From Bacillota bacterium (lineage in GTDB: Bacteria > Bacillota > Clostridia > Oscillospirales > Oscillospiraceae), in contig JAJUHD010000001.1 in assembly GCA_029268085.1 (NCBI GenBank), positions 19,420 through 83,419 of the forward strand: 64,000 nucleotides of DNA, written 5' to 3'. Below, piece after piece: positions 50,113 through 58,150 of the stretch (positions are counted from its first letter, which is position 1; each line of letters begins with the position of its first letter). Under the pieces are notes generated by a model. That model saw only the letters and a program-made list of their open reading frames with translations, was not told the origin of the DNA and ran no database searches. The position numbers were made by a program, and so were the translations under genes.

Positions 50113-50141
50113 ATAATAACGCATTGATTTGATCATGTCAA
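50113..50141 (-). promoter_or_regulatory. Promoter of the marR-ABC exporter operon
   Basis: Minus-strand TTGACA (50141-50136), 17-base spacer, TATTAT (50118-50113). Confidence 0.75.
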
Positions 50142-50185
50142 TAGTTTTTTTCTCGGTTTCAGCCGGGATGAAAAAATGATTTTCC

Positions 50186-50240
50186 CCGGAAAAAATCCGG
50201 GATCCCCGCGGCGGACGGCAGGAATCCCGGATTTTTCCGG
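50186..50240 (-). terminator. Terminator of the EamA-like gene
   Basis: Long imperfect stem of CCGG-A6-TCCGGGAT (50186-50203) with ATCCCGGA-T5-CCGG (50224-50240). T-rich on the minus strand, 21 bases past the 50262 stop. Confidence 0.7.
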
Positions 50241-50261
50241 AGTAGTCTTAATTTAAGTCTT

Positions 50262-50675
50262 CTAAATTATTAAAATCAGTCCGATTACGGCGAGGCAGCC
50301 GCCGATGATATTGGTCATGGTCAGCCTTTCGTGGAGAAGTATGACCGAGCATATTATAGTTACCAGCGGAGAGCAGGCCATTATGAGCATTACAATCGAG
50401 GCGGAGCCGTGCTTAAGGGCTGAAAAATAGGCGAGATCGCCGATGAGCATCGCAAAAATCGCTTCAAAAACCAAAAAAAGCAGCGTTTTTAACGAAACGG
50501 CCTTCAGTTCAGGCAGGTATCCCGCAAAGACAAGCCAGAGAATCAGCACCGCGGCCGTAAAAAAAGTCCTGACGGACAAACCCACGACCGGACTTAAGCC
50601 TCTCAGCCCCACCTTTGCGAAAATCGGCGCTATGCCCCAGCAAACCATGCCGATAAACGCGAGAACATAAAACAT
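50262..50675 (-). CDS. Small EamA/DMT-family transporter (single EamA repeat)
   Basis: A 137-residue membrane protein with five hydrophobic segments equal to one EamA repeat: CWGIAPIFAKVGLRGLSP, LIGDLAYFSALKHGSASIV, and HERLTMTNIIGGCLAVIGLILI. Two-repeat DMT proteins have about 300 residues, so this probably dimerises as do small multidrug-resistance-like proteins. Substrate unknown. Confidence 0.85.
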   Translation of the reverse strand: MFYVLAFIGMVCWGIAPIFAKVGLRGLSPVVGLSVRTFFTAAVLILWLVFAGYLPELKAVSLKTLLFLVFEAIFAMLIGDLAYFSALKHGSASIVMLIMACSPLVTIICSVILLHERLTMTNIIGGCLAVIGLILII

Positions 50676-50770
50676 AAGCTTGACCCCTTTTCTTTTAATT
50701 TTTATGTCCAGGCGCCTTCGTTTAGAATTTATTTTTAAGGACGTGAAACAATAAAAAAAAGAAAACGGGA

Positions 50771-51649
50771 GTGCGGTATTTGAAAAAGCATTTTTTTATT
50801 TTGTTTTTATGCCTGTTTCTGGGTCTTACGGGAAAATCCTTCGCAGAAACCGCCGGCGTCGGCCTCGATCCGTTTATGACCGGCAGCCTGCTTTCCGGAC
50901 CCGTAAAAGAGCTGCCCTGGGATAAAGAAACAGACTTTTTGGCCGCTAAGGAGCAGAACGGATGCCCGGTTCTGCTGGGGGCGTACAGAACCGTTCTTCG
51001 GGATCCGCTGCCCGGCGAGGAGCATAACGTTCATTTAGCGGCAAGCTACATTTCGGGAACAGTTATAAAGCCCGGAGAAATATTTTCCCAGAACGGAAAA
51101 GCGGGGCCGTATACCAGAGAAAGAGGGTTCAGAGAAGGCCCCACATATCATGGGACAACGCTAGCAAAAACTATCGGAGGTGGAGTGTGCAAAATTTCCT
51201 CCACTCTCTTCAACGTCGCGGTTTTGTCCGACGTTCAGATAGTGGAGAGGCATACCCACAGTATGCCGGTTCCTTATGTGCCTTACGGGCAGGACGCAAC
51301 GGTAAGCTACGGAGCAAAGGATTTCAGGTTCAGAAACAGCAGCGGGGACAACATTCTGATTATGGCGCGAGGCGTTGGAAACAAGCTCTTCATAGCGTTT
51401 TACGGAAAAAACGCGCCTCCGGAAATCAAATGGAGCCACGAGGTCCTGAAAACCGAAAAAGCGCCGGTGCTTATAAAAAGAAATCCGGCGCTTCCCTGCG
51501 GCACTGAAAGATTTGTTCTCGAAGGAATGGACGGCGGAGAAATAAAATCATGGATTACGCTGACTTATCCGGACGGTACAAGCCGGACAAAAGATTTCGG
51601 TATAAGCTGTTACAGGCCGCTTCCTTTCATCAAGGAAGTGTCGGATTAA
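50771..51649 (+). CDS. Exported VanW-family protein
   Basis: A 292-residue protein with an N-terminal signal peptide (residues 6-25) and the VanW core: HNVHLAASYISGTVIKPGEIFSQNGKAGPYT, GGGVCKISSTLFNVAV, then VERHTHSMPVPYVPYGQDATV. VanW proteins occur in vancomycin clusters and widely in Firmicutes, and their enzymatic role is not established. No G5 domain is visible. GTG 50771 is the longest start; TTG 50780 has GGGAG at better spacing. It is followed directly by repeat copy 2. Confidence 0.9.
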   Translation: MRYLKKHFFILFLCLFLGLTGKSFAETAGVGLDPFMTGSLLSGPVKELPWDKETDFLAAKEQNGCPVLLGAYRTVLRDPLPGEEHNVHLAASYISGTVIKPGEIFSQNGKAGPYTRERGFREGPTYHGTTLAKTIGGGVCKISSTLFNVAVLSDVQIVERHTHSMPVPYVPYGQDATVSYGAKDFRFRNSSGDNILIMARGVGNKLFIAFYGKNAPPEIKWSHEVLKTEKAPVLIKRNPALPCGTERFVLEGMDGGEIKSWITLTYPDGTSRTKDFGISCYRPLPFIKEVSD

Positions 51650-51651
51650 AT

Positions 51652-51674
51652 AGCGGAGGGATCCTCCCTCCGCT
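51652..51674 (+). repeat. Left copy of duplicated flanking hairpin (copy 2)
   Basis: A 23-base palindrome, AGCGGAGGG..CCCTCCGCT, 3 bases after the VanW stop. The identical sequence recurs at 51870-51892 on the far side of the repeat; with the next T the identity is 24 bases. Confidence 0.85.
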
Positions 51675-51680
51675 TCAGCT

Positions 51681-51863
51681 TGTCAAAGAACTTGTTTATG
51701 GCAAAAAAAGCTTCGCAGAATTTCCGCCACGAATGGCGGAAAAAAGTCAAATCTGTCATTTCCGGCGGCGTGTACGTCGGAAATGACACCGCTCATGACG
51801 GGCGCGGCAGAGCGGCCGTCATGAAGCCCCCTTGTCAAAAAAGCCCAAAGGGCTTTTTTGACA
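51681..51863 (+). repeat. Structured intergenic repeat, copy 2 (best preserved)
   Basis: A 183-bp element with TGTCAAA and TTTGACA ends. Its four hairpins are nearly perfect here: 8-bp TTTCCGCC stem, 10-bp GTCATTTCCG stem, 8-bp CATGACGG stem, and a 14-bp TGTCAAAAAAGCCC stem followed by TTTTTT that should work as a terminator in both directions. It sits between convergent VanW and M14-peptidase genes. Confidence 0.88.
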
Positions 51864-51869
51864 GTCTGA

Positions 51870-51892
51870 AGCGGAGGGATCCTCCCTCCGCT
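51870..51892 (+). repeat. Right copy of duplicated flanking hairpin (copy 2)
   Basis: Identical to 51652-51674. It ends 2 bases before the stop codon of the minus-strand peptidase gene (51895) and is followed by TTT, so it can serve as a terminator for transcripts arriving from either side. Confidence 0.85.
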
Positions 51893-51894
51893 TT

Positions 51895-53166
51895 TCAAAC
51901 AAGCGCGCCCCGCAGCAGTATTTCCTCGTTCTGATTATATATTTCGGGAAACTGCACGGGGGGGATGGGGTTCACTCCGAGCCCAACCTCGATTGTGAAG
52001 CCCGGCTCCCTGAAATCCTGTATGAACCAGTCCTTGTATCCTGCGTACGACGCTTCATAGGGGTTTTCCGATATGGCATAGCCGCTGACCCTTGAAAAAA
52101 GCTCCGCTATGGCGGTCGATTCGGGCGGCTGGAGATCTTTGAAAGTATAGTAGATTACCTCGCCCTGCGTGTGATAAGAGATAGTCAGGCTGAAGCCCTG
52201 TCTTCTGGTGAAATCGGCCATCGCGGCGGATTCAGGTTCCGAGAGGGGGGCTTCTCCTCCGTAATCCCTTGGCGCCGGCCCGGTTATCCCCTGGGCCAGC
52301 TCATCCTCTTTTTCTTTTTCCCATTCCGCCGGGTAGTTCAGATTCAAATCGACGCCGCGGATATTCGCTTTCCAGACGCGCGGAAGCGGAAGGCCGGTTT
52401 TGTTGAGCTTTGCCGCCTCCGTGTAAGCGGGATCGGTGTAGTTGGGCCAGTAATTGACGAGGTCGACTCCGTCGGGATTGACCATGGGTATTATGTAGAT
52501 GCTGCTTCGCTCCCAGATGTCAGATGTCCGGTAGCCGCGGATGCTTCCGCCCGTCGAATAGGCCTTTGAGAAGTTTTCGATGAACTTCATCAAAAGCGGC
52601 GTGGTAATGCTTTCGTTGGCGTGGTGAGATGCGTTGTAGGATACCGTGTTCGCCCCTCTGCCTATCCTGATGTAAAAAAGGGTTTTCCCCATAACGCTTT
52701 TTCCTATGCTTCCGACGGACAGGAAGGGATATCTTGCGCGAAGCCCGCGTATCTGCCGTTCCAAAATCTCGTAAGTATAGTCTATGTCCGTGTATACGAC
52801 GTCCAGGCCGTAAGGCACCGTAAGCCTTTGGCCAACGGAAATGCGGTCCGGGTCTATTCCCGGATTTGCCGTCAGTACGGCGTTTTGAGTAGTGTAAAAC
52901 TTCTTTGCTATCTTGTATATCGTATCGCCCGGCCGAACCGTGTAGTTGGCATAGCCCACAATAAAGCGCTCCATGACTCGCCAGGTTTCGGGGCCTGCTA
53001 TTCCGTCCGGCGTCAAGCCGTAATCTCTTTGAAAACCGATCACGGCTGACCTGGTCTGATTTCCGAACTGCCCGTCTATGGGTCCGGGGCTGTATCCGAG
53101 CCTCCTCAGAAGGCTCTGTATCAATTTGACGTTAGGGCCTGAGGAGCCCAAAAGCATCGTTTCCAT
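51895..53166 (-). CDS. M14-family gamma-D-glutamyl-diamino-acid-type peptidoglycan peptidase
   Basis: The 423-residue enzyme has a peptidoglycan-binding domain (residues 5-68), one LysM domain (74-119, NYTVRPGDTIYKIAKKF) and a zinc carboxypeptidase domain. Zinc ligands are His182 and Glu185 (HHANE) and His332 (SYHTQGE), and the catalytic Glu is 393 in TIEVGLG. Relatives from spore-formers cleave between gamma-D-Glu and meso-diaminopimelate in cortex or wall peptides. No signal peptide is visible, which suggests action in the mother cell or release by lysis. AAAGGAG precedes the ATG. Confidence 0.9.
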   Translation of the reverse strand: METMLLGSSGPNVKLIQSLLRRLGYSPGPIDGQFGNQTRSAVIGFQRDYGLTPDGIAGPETWRVMERFIVGYANYTVRPGDTIYKIAKKFYTTQNAVLTANPGIDPDRISVGQRLTVPYGLDVVYTDIDYTYEILERQIRGLRARYPFLSVGSIGKSVMGKTLFYIRIGRGANTVSYNASHHANESITTPLLMKFIENFSKAYSTGGSIRGYRTSDIWERSSIYIIPMVNPDGVDLVNYWPNYTDPAYTEAAKLNKTGLPLPRVWKANIRGVDLNLNYPAEWEKEKEDELAQGITGPAPRDYGGEAPLSEPESAAMADFTRRQGFSLTISYHTQGEVIYYTFKDLQPPESTAIAELFSRVSGYAISENPYEASYAGYKDWFIQDFREPGFTIEVGLGVNPIPPVQFPEIYNQNEEILLRGALV

Positions 53167-53245
53167 TTGCCGCTCCTTTCATAAGACGGTTTGCGCCGCC
53201 TTAACTCTTAGTATTATTATATTTTTGAGACTCCGGTATGACATA

Positions 53246-53272
53246 AAAAAGGCGCCCTGAAGCGCCCTTTTT
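53246..53272 (-). terminator. Terminator of the D,D-carboxypeptidase gene
   Basis: GGCGC/GCGCC stem with flanking A/T pairs, and six T on the minus strand, 13 bases past the stop codon at 53285. Confidence 0.7.
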
Positions 53273-53284
53273 GATTTAAGATGA

Positions 53285-54403
53285 TCATCCTATATTAAAG
53301 AACCTGAGGATGCCCTTGAGAAAGCTTCTTTTCTCCGCGCAGGCTACGGCGTCGGATGCGACGATATCGCACCTTGCAATCTCCCTGCCGTCAAGAAAAT
53401 ATACGACATCTCCGACCTTTTGATTGATTCCGACCGGCGCGCTTATGCCCTCCGGCATCTCGACTCGGCTTTCAACCCGCCGCAGCTCCTCGGCGCTCAA
53501 AACAGCCTCGGCTGTTTTTGGAACAGAGCATAGCACTTTTTCCGATATCCCGCCCGAAACTTTCAAATATAGCTCGTATTCCGGCGCCTTCAGCGGCAGC
53601 AGCTTCAGCTTGTCAAAACCGTAATCCAGAAGCGCCCTGTGATCGCCCCAGTCGTCCCATCCGTTAAGGGTTGCGGCTACAAGGCGGACGCCGTTCCTCT
53701 CAGCGCAGGTGACAAGGCACCTGCCGCTTTTTTTTGTATAACCGGTTTTTATTCCGATGGCTCCGTCATAGGTTTTTAACAGCTCGTTATGGTTCCTCAG
53801 CAGGCGGCCGTCCTTAATGCCGTTGTAGCGTATGCGCTTTACATAAGTAGAGGCTATTTCCTGAAAATCCTTGTTTTTCATAGCGGCAGCGCCTAATCTT
53901 GCGAGATCCAGCGCAGTCGTGTAATGGGATTTGCCGTCAAGGCCGGAAGGAGTGTCAAAATGAGTGTCCGAAAGCCCCAGCTCAGACGCGCGGGCGTTCA
54001 TAAGCTCGACGAAGCGGGGTATGGAACCGCAAAGCAGATGCGCTATCACATTGGCGGCATCGTTTCCGGATTCGAGAAGCAATCCGTAAGTTATTTCGCG
54101 CATTGTGAGCCTTTCGCCCGCTACAAGCCCCATAGATGAGCCCTCAACTATAATTGCCTCCGCAGGAACCTCAAATTCCGTGTCAAGTTTTCCGGATTCG
54201 CAGGCAAGGAGACCGGTCATTATTTTTGTCGTCGATGCCATGGGGAGCCTTGCATGGACATTATAGCCTTTTACAAGCCGCCCCGTATCGGCCTCAACAA
54301 GCGCGCAGCTCTTGGCCGAGAGCGCGTATGCGCCGAAAGAAATCGAAATGAACAGCACCGCCAACAAGAATGAAACACTTAGTTTTTTCAGCAAGAACAA
54401 CAC
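53285..54403 (-). CDS. D-alanyl-D-alanine carboxypeptidase (S11, DacF-like)
   Basis: A 372-residue penicillin-binding protein with a signal peptide (1-29) and all three active-site motifs: SxxK (Ser57-Lys60 in MASTTKIM), SGN (112-114) and KTG (219-221). A PBP5_C-like domain follows. The C-terminal GILRFFNIG could be a short membrane anchor. It trims the terminal D-Ala of peptidoglycan stem peptides. The start is probably GTG 54403, with a weak ribosome site. Confidence 0.93.
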   Translation of the reverse strand: MLFLLKKLSVSFLLAVLFISISFGAYALSAKSCALVEADTGRLVKGYNVHARLPMASTTKIMTGLLACESGKLDTEFEVPAEAIIVEGSSMGLVAGERLTMREITYGLLLESGNDAANVIAHLLCGSIPRFVELMNARASELGLSDTHFDTPSGLDGKSHYTTALDLARLGAAAMKNKDFQEIASTYVKRIRYNGIKDGRLLRNHNELLKTYDGAIGIKTGYTKKSGRCLVTCAERNGVRLVAATLNGWDDWGDHRALLDYGFDKLKLLPLKAPEYELYLKVSGGISEKVLCSVPKTAEAVLSAEELRRVESRVEMPEGISAPVGINQKVGDVVYFLDGREIARCDIVASDAVACAEKRSFLKGILRFFNIG

Positions 54404-54532
54404 CGCCGTAAAAAGTTCTACAATAGATTGTTTTCTTTAGCGTTTTTCGTTATTAATGCAATTTATGAATATTCAGGGCAGGTCTGGCAAAATGCCTGCA
54501 AACTAACATTATATTCACTGGGGGGAAATAAT

Positions 54533-55225
54533 ATGAATAATAAAATTAATGAAAAGAGCATGGCTGCGAGGCTTATTAAAGCCCAGCGCGATATCGACGG
54601 ACTAAAACCGGAGCGGGACGAAGGCTGCGACGACGAGAAGAATATCTGCGGCGGCTGCCGCAGACAGTGCTTTTGCATATCTGAAACCGAGTTTGCGCTT
54701 ATTTTTGACTATTTGACGAGAAATATAAGCGAAAAAGATGTTTTAGAAATCATAAGCAGGGCCAAGGCCCAGTGGGAGAAGCTCAAAACACATTGCCCGG
54801 CGGTCGCGGAGATGCTTGAGGGAATAGTCACTCTTGAGGAGCTTCTTAAAACGGACAAGATAACGCTGCCGTTTTCCTGCGTGTTTTACAGCGAAAGCGA
54901 TGGCGGATGCCTTATATACGAAGTCAGGCCGCTTATTTGCAGGGCTTACGGCATAGGCCTTTTTGAAAAAACGGTTCCGGACTGCGGAAGAGCCGGCCGT
55001 CTGCCCGATTTTTACAGGAGAATTCTCAGCTTCCTTTTTCTCGGAAATGCAAAAGGGGGATGCGTTATAATAAGGAGACCCGCGCCTCTGTTTTATTATT
55101 TCAATATGATTTTCAAAAACACCGAGTCCGGGAAAGTGCCTGAAATCGAATTTTGCCGCGACCTCTTGTGCCTCAGCGAGGAGGAATATGTAAAAAAGCT
55201 TGTTGAAACCTGGAACCCGCGATAA
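54533..55225 (+). CDS. YkgJ-type cysteine-cluster protein
   Basis: A 230-residue soluble protein with CGGCRRQCFC near residue 40 and CVFYSESDGGCLIYEVRPLICRAYG around 120-145, the CxxC..C..RPxxCR pattern of the YkgJ/FliB-like zinc- or iron-chelating family. Further cysteines (CGRAG, CRDLLC) may complete the site. Function unknown. ATG 54533 is preferred because GGGGGG lies 7 bases upstream; the longer frame from 54428 is not supported. Confidence 0.75.
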   Translation: MNNKINEKSMAARLIKAQRDIDGLKPERDEGCDDEKNICGGCRRQCFCISETEFALIFDYLTRNISEKDVLEIISRAKAQWEKLKTHCPAVAEMLEGIVTLEELLKTDKITLPFSCVFYSESDGGCLIYEVRPLICRAYGIGLFEKTVPDCGRAGRLPDFYRRILSFLFLGNAKGGCVIIRRPAPLFYYFNMIFKNTESGKVPEIEFCRDLLCLSEEEYVKKLVETWNPR

Positions 55226-55246
55226 GGGCGGCAATAGGAAAATCGT

Positions 55247-55284
55247 ATGTCCCCGTATGTCTGCGCAGGGACATACGGGGACAT
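55247..55284. repeat. Perfect 15-bp REP-like palindrome
   Basis: Arms ATGTCCCCGTATGTC (55247-55261) and complement (55270-55284), 8-base loop, between convergent genes. Each arm repeats GGGACAT-type units. No T-tract follows on either side. It resembles REP-type sequences more than a standard terminator. Confidence 0.65.
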
Positions 55285-55319
55285 CGTCGAGCGCAGATAC
55301 GCTCATTTTGGGATGCAGC

Positions 55320-57314
55320 TTATGCCCGCACCGCAGCGTCGATAAGCTCGCTTACAATACCCGGGTCGGAGAGCGTCGCAAGGTCGCCTAAATTCTCGAA
55401 TTCTCCCGATGAAATTTTCCTCAAGACGCGCCTCATTATCTTCCCGCTGCGCGTTTTAGGCAGTTCCCTGACAAAGTGTATCACATCGGGGCAGGCGATA
55501 GGCCCGATTATGCTGCGCACCCTCTGCCTTATCTGTTCTTTCAGTTCCCGGTCGGCCTTAGCTCCGTCTTTGGTTATGACGTAGGCGCATACGGCCTCGC
55601 CCTTTATATCGTGCGGAAAGCCTACGACCGCAGCTTCGGCCACGGAGGGGTGATTGACTATTGCGCTTTCTATCTCCGCGGTGCTTAAACGATGACCCGA
55701 GACGTTAAGCACATCGTCCAGCCTGCCCAGGAGCCACAAATAGCCGTCATCGTCTTTTAGGGCGCCGTCGCCGGTAAAATAATATCCGGGATGTGCGGAG
55801 AGATAATTTTGCCTGAAACTCTGGGGGCTGTTGAATACGGCCTTCATCAGCCCGGGCCAGGGCGCCTGTACGACAAGGCGTCCCGCAACTCCGGGCGCGC
55901 ATTCCGTGCCGTCCTTGTCGAGCACGGCCGCCATTATGCCGAAGAAGGGCAGGGCCGCGGAGCCGGGTTTTGCCGGTATTGCTCCCGGCAGGGGAGCTGC
56001 GATTATGCCGCCGGTCTCTGTCTGCCAGTAGGTATCGACCACGGCGCAGCGCTCCTTGCCTACAACTTTGTAATACCACATCCATACGTCGGGATTTATC
56101 GGCTCGCCTACGGAACCGAGTATGCGAAGGCTGCTAAGATCGCGACTGAGGACCCATTTCTCGCTTTCCCGCATCAGGCTGCGTATGACGGTCGGAGCCG
56201 TATAAAAAATACTCACCTTGAACCTCTCGACGATCTGCCAGAAGCGGTCCGGTCTCGGGTAGTTCGGCACACCCTCAAACATCAGCGTTGTGCCGCCGAG
56301 CAGGAGGGGGCCGTAAAAGGCGTAGGAGTGCCCCGTTATCCAGCCTATGTCCGCTGTGCACCAGAATATATCGTTTTCACGAATATCAAAGACATATTTT
56401 GTGGTGAGCGCCGCGTACACGAGGTAGCCTCCGGTCGAGTGCGCTATGCCCTTGGGCTTGCCGGTGCTTCCGGAGGTGTAAAGGATGAAGAGCGTATCGT
56501 TGGAATCCATCTCCTCCGGCAGGCAAACCGAAAAAACGTCGGGTTTGCCCGTTTCCTCGTGCCACCATTTGTCACGCGGAGCGTAAAAGCCGATCGGCGT
56601 ACCCGTATGGCGGACGACTATGCAGGTTTCGACATCGGGACAGCCCTCAAGCGCCTTGTCGGCATACTCCTTCAATGGTATAAGCTCGCCCTTCCTTCTG
56701 CCGGCATCCGCCGTTATAAGCAGCCTGGAGCCGGAGTCTCTTATCCTCTCGCCGAGGCTTTCGGCGCTGAAGCCCCCAAATACAACGTTGTGCACAGCCC
56801 CGATGCGCGAACAGGCAAGCATCGCCACCGCGGCTTCCGGTATAAGAGGGAGATAAATGGTTACCCTGTCGCCCCTGCGGACGCCGTATTTTTTCAGAAC
56901 GTTGGCGAATCTGCAGACTTGGATATATAGGTCGAAATATGTAAGCGTACGGGTATCGTTTTCGTCCTCGCCCTGCCAGATTATGGCGGCCTTATCTCTG
57001 CGCCAGGCAGCCGCGTGCCTGTCGACGCAGTTATAGGAAGCGTTAAGCCTGCCGCCCTCATACCAGCAATGGTCGCCCTTTTCGAGGCCGCCGCCGAGAA
57101 CTCTTCGAAACGGCTTCATCCAATCCACGAGCTTGGATTGCAGCGCCCAGAATACCGCGGGGTATTTTATGGAAAGCTCGTACAGCTCCGCGTAATGCTC
57201 GTAATTTTTTATTTGTGACCGTTCCCGCACCCTCTGGGACGGGAAAACCAGCCTTTGCCGCTGCGAGGCCGAAACGGTCAGCGCGGAGGATGCAGAAGTT
57301 CTGCCGCAAGTCAT
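55320..57314 (-). CDS. acsA: Acetyl-coenzyme A synthetase (AMP-forming)
   Basis: A 664-residue adenylate-forming enzyme of typical Acs length. Key motifs are YTSGSTGKPKGIAHSTGGYL (phosphate-binding loop), WCTADIGWITGHSY, DTYWQTETGG, YFTGDGALKDDDGYLWLLGR and the C-terminal LPKTRSGKIMRR, whose Lys is the acetylation site controlled by sirtuins. It converts acetate, ATP and CoA to acetyl-CoA. The start at 57314 has AGGAGG; the much longer frame upstream runs into repeat copy 3. The adjacent LytS/LytT pair could regulate carbon use. Confidence 0.95.
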   Translation of the reverse strand: MTCGRTSASSALTVSASQRQRLVFPSQRVRERSQIKNYEHYAELYELSIKYPAVFWALQSKLVDWMKPFRRVLGGGLEKGDHCWYEGGRLNASYNCVDRHAAAWRRDKAAIIWQGEDENDTRTLTYFDLYIQVCRFANVLKKYGVRRGDRVTIYLPLIPEAAVAMLACSRIGAVHNVVFGGFSAESLGERIRDSGSRLLITADAGRRKGELIPLKEYADKALEGCPDVETCIVVRHTGTPIGFYAPRDKWWHEETGKPDVFSVCLPEEMDSNDTLFILYTSGSTGKPKGIAHSTGGYLVYAALTTKYVFDIRENDIFWCTADIGWITGHSYAFYGPLLLGGTTLMFEGVPNYPRPDRFWQIVERFKVSIFYTAPTVIRSLMRESEKWVLSRDLSSLRILGSVGEPINPDVWMWYYKVVGKERCAVVDTYWQTETGGIIAAPLPGAIPAKPGSAALPFFGIMAAVLDKDGTECAPGVAGRLVVQAPWPGLMKAVFNSPQSFRQNYLSAHPGYYFTGDGALKDDDGYLWLLGRLDDVLNVSGHRLSTAEIESAIVNHPSVAEAAVVGFPHDIKGEAVCAYVITKDGAKADRELKEQIRQRVRSIIGPIACPDVIHFVRELPKTRSGKIMRRVLRKISSGEFENLGDLATLSDPGIVSELIDAAVRA

Positions 57315-57512
57315 AATAAAGTACCTCCTGAATATCACTTTATTACAACATAGCCCCTTTCTGCTGCTTTCGGAACGAATTTTCCGCAAGCCGGAGAAAA
57401 AGAGCGCCTTAGGCAAAAAGCAGGGGGTAAACGGCGCGTTTGCTTTTTTTCCCGGCGCTGAAAACGTTTGGAAGGCGAAAGCGACCGTTTGGAGAGCAAA
57501 AAAAACAGAAAC

Positions 57513-57534
57513 GCCGCCAGTAAATGCAGGCGGC
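57513..57534. repeat. Short palindrome beside repeat copy 3
   Basis: GCCGCC (57513-57518) and GGCGGC (57529-57534) with a 10-base loop, directly next to repeat copy 3, where copies 1 and 2 have a duplicated hairpin. The opposite flank (57722-57738) has GCCGCCGCAAATAAA, which only partly resembles it, so a duplication is not proven. Confidence 0.4.
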
Positions 57535-57538
57535 AGAC

Positions 57539-57721
57539 TGTCAAAAAAGCCCTTTGGGCTTTTTTGACAAGGGGGTTTAATGACGGACGCTCTGCAGCGC
57601 CCGTCATGAGAGGTGTCATTTCCGACGTACACGCCGACTGAAATGACAGATTTGACTTTGTTTCCGCCATTCGCGGCGGAAATTCTGCGAAGCTTTTTTG
57701 CTGTAAACAAGTTTTTCGACA
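57539..57721 (-). repeat. Structured intergenic repeat, copy 3 (inverted)
   Basis: A 183-bp copy in the opposite orientation, with TGTCAAA at 57539 and TCGACA at 57716-57721 as ends. The four hairpins are recognisable, the terminator-like stem being perfect. The stretch 57315-57512 between acsA and the repeat shows only a possible ribosome site and leader. The ACS frame stays open through the element by chance. Confidence 0.85.
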
Positions 57722-57745
57722 CGCAGCCGCCGCAAATAAAATGAA

Positions 57746-57770
57746 AAGAGCGCATATCAAATGCGCTCTT
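57746..57770 (-). terminator. Terminator of the 61-residue gene
   Basis: Ten-bp arms AAGAGCGCAT/ATGCGCTCTT with a 5-base loop, followed on the minus strand by TTTTCATTTTATTT; 20 bases past the stop at 57791. Confidence 0.8.
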
Positions 57771-57790
57771 CAAAAAACTTAAATTAAACT

Positions 57791-57976
57791 TTACTTTGCC
57801 GCGACAGGCTGTTCGCAATATCCCCAGAGAGTTTGCTCTCTTACATAGTACGCCAAAGCCCGCTCATTCGTATTTGCTTCACTGACGTATTTTTCAGCGT
57901 CTTCCCTGTAAAGAAAGACTCTGTCTATAAAGTTCACGTCATTTACATCGATGCCCATGACGACATATACTTTCAT
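57791..57976 (-). CDS. Small conserved-looking protein of unknown function (61 residues)
   Basis: The product begins KVYVVMGIDVNDVNFIDRVFLYREDAEKYVSEAN (shown in parts: KVYVVMGIDV and RVFLYREDAEKYV). The pattern beta-strand, then RVFxxREDAExYVxE helix, is that of small single-domain proteins often annotated DUF-type with a ferredoxin-like half. The ribosome site GGGAGGG and its own terminator argue that the gene is real. No function can be given. Confidence 0.65.
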   Translation of the reverse strand: MKVYVVMGIDVNDVNFIDRVFLYREDAEKYVSEANTNERALAYYVREQTLWGYCEQPVAAK

Positions 57977-58099
57977 ACCCGCACCCTCCCTTAAGAAATA
58001 TTCTGTGGTATTGTCTTAAGTATAATGCGGGAGAGGCAAAAAATAAATGCTAATGCCGCCGATTGGTTAAAATCGCCGGCTTAATGTCAAAAACGGGGG

Positions 58100-58134
58100 G
58101 CGAACGGTAGAAGCGGCTGATCCTGGCCGTTCGC
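58100..58134 (-). terminator. Possible terminator of the lytS-lytT operon
   Basis: Eight-bp arms GCGAACGG/CCGTTCGC with a 19-base loop, then C6-G-T5 on the minus strand, 17 bases after the response-regulator stop. Confidence 0.45.
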
Positions 58135-58150
58135 GGGACTCAAAACGGAG

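Noticed and set aside
51680..51934. Open frames running through the repeat copies (products with QNFR.., CQKSPKGFFDSL-like ends)
   Set aside because: They are open only because of the stem-loop composition, start and stop outside the element, and differ in frame and start between copies; no ribosome sites.
57315..57818. N-terminal extension of acetyl-CoA synthetase to 832 residues
   Set aside because: It would be translated from repeat copy 3 and passes over a clear AGGAGG and ATG at 57314 that gives the normal Acs length.
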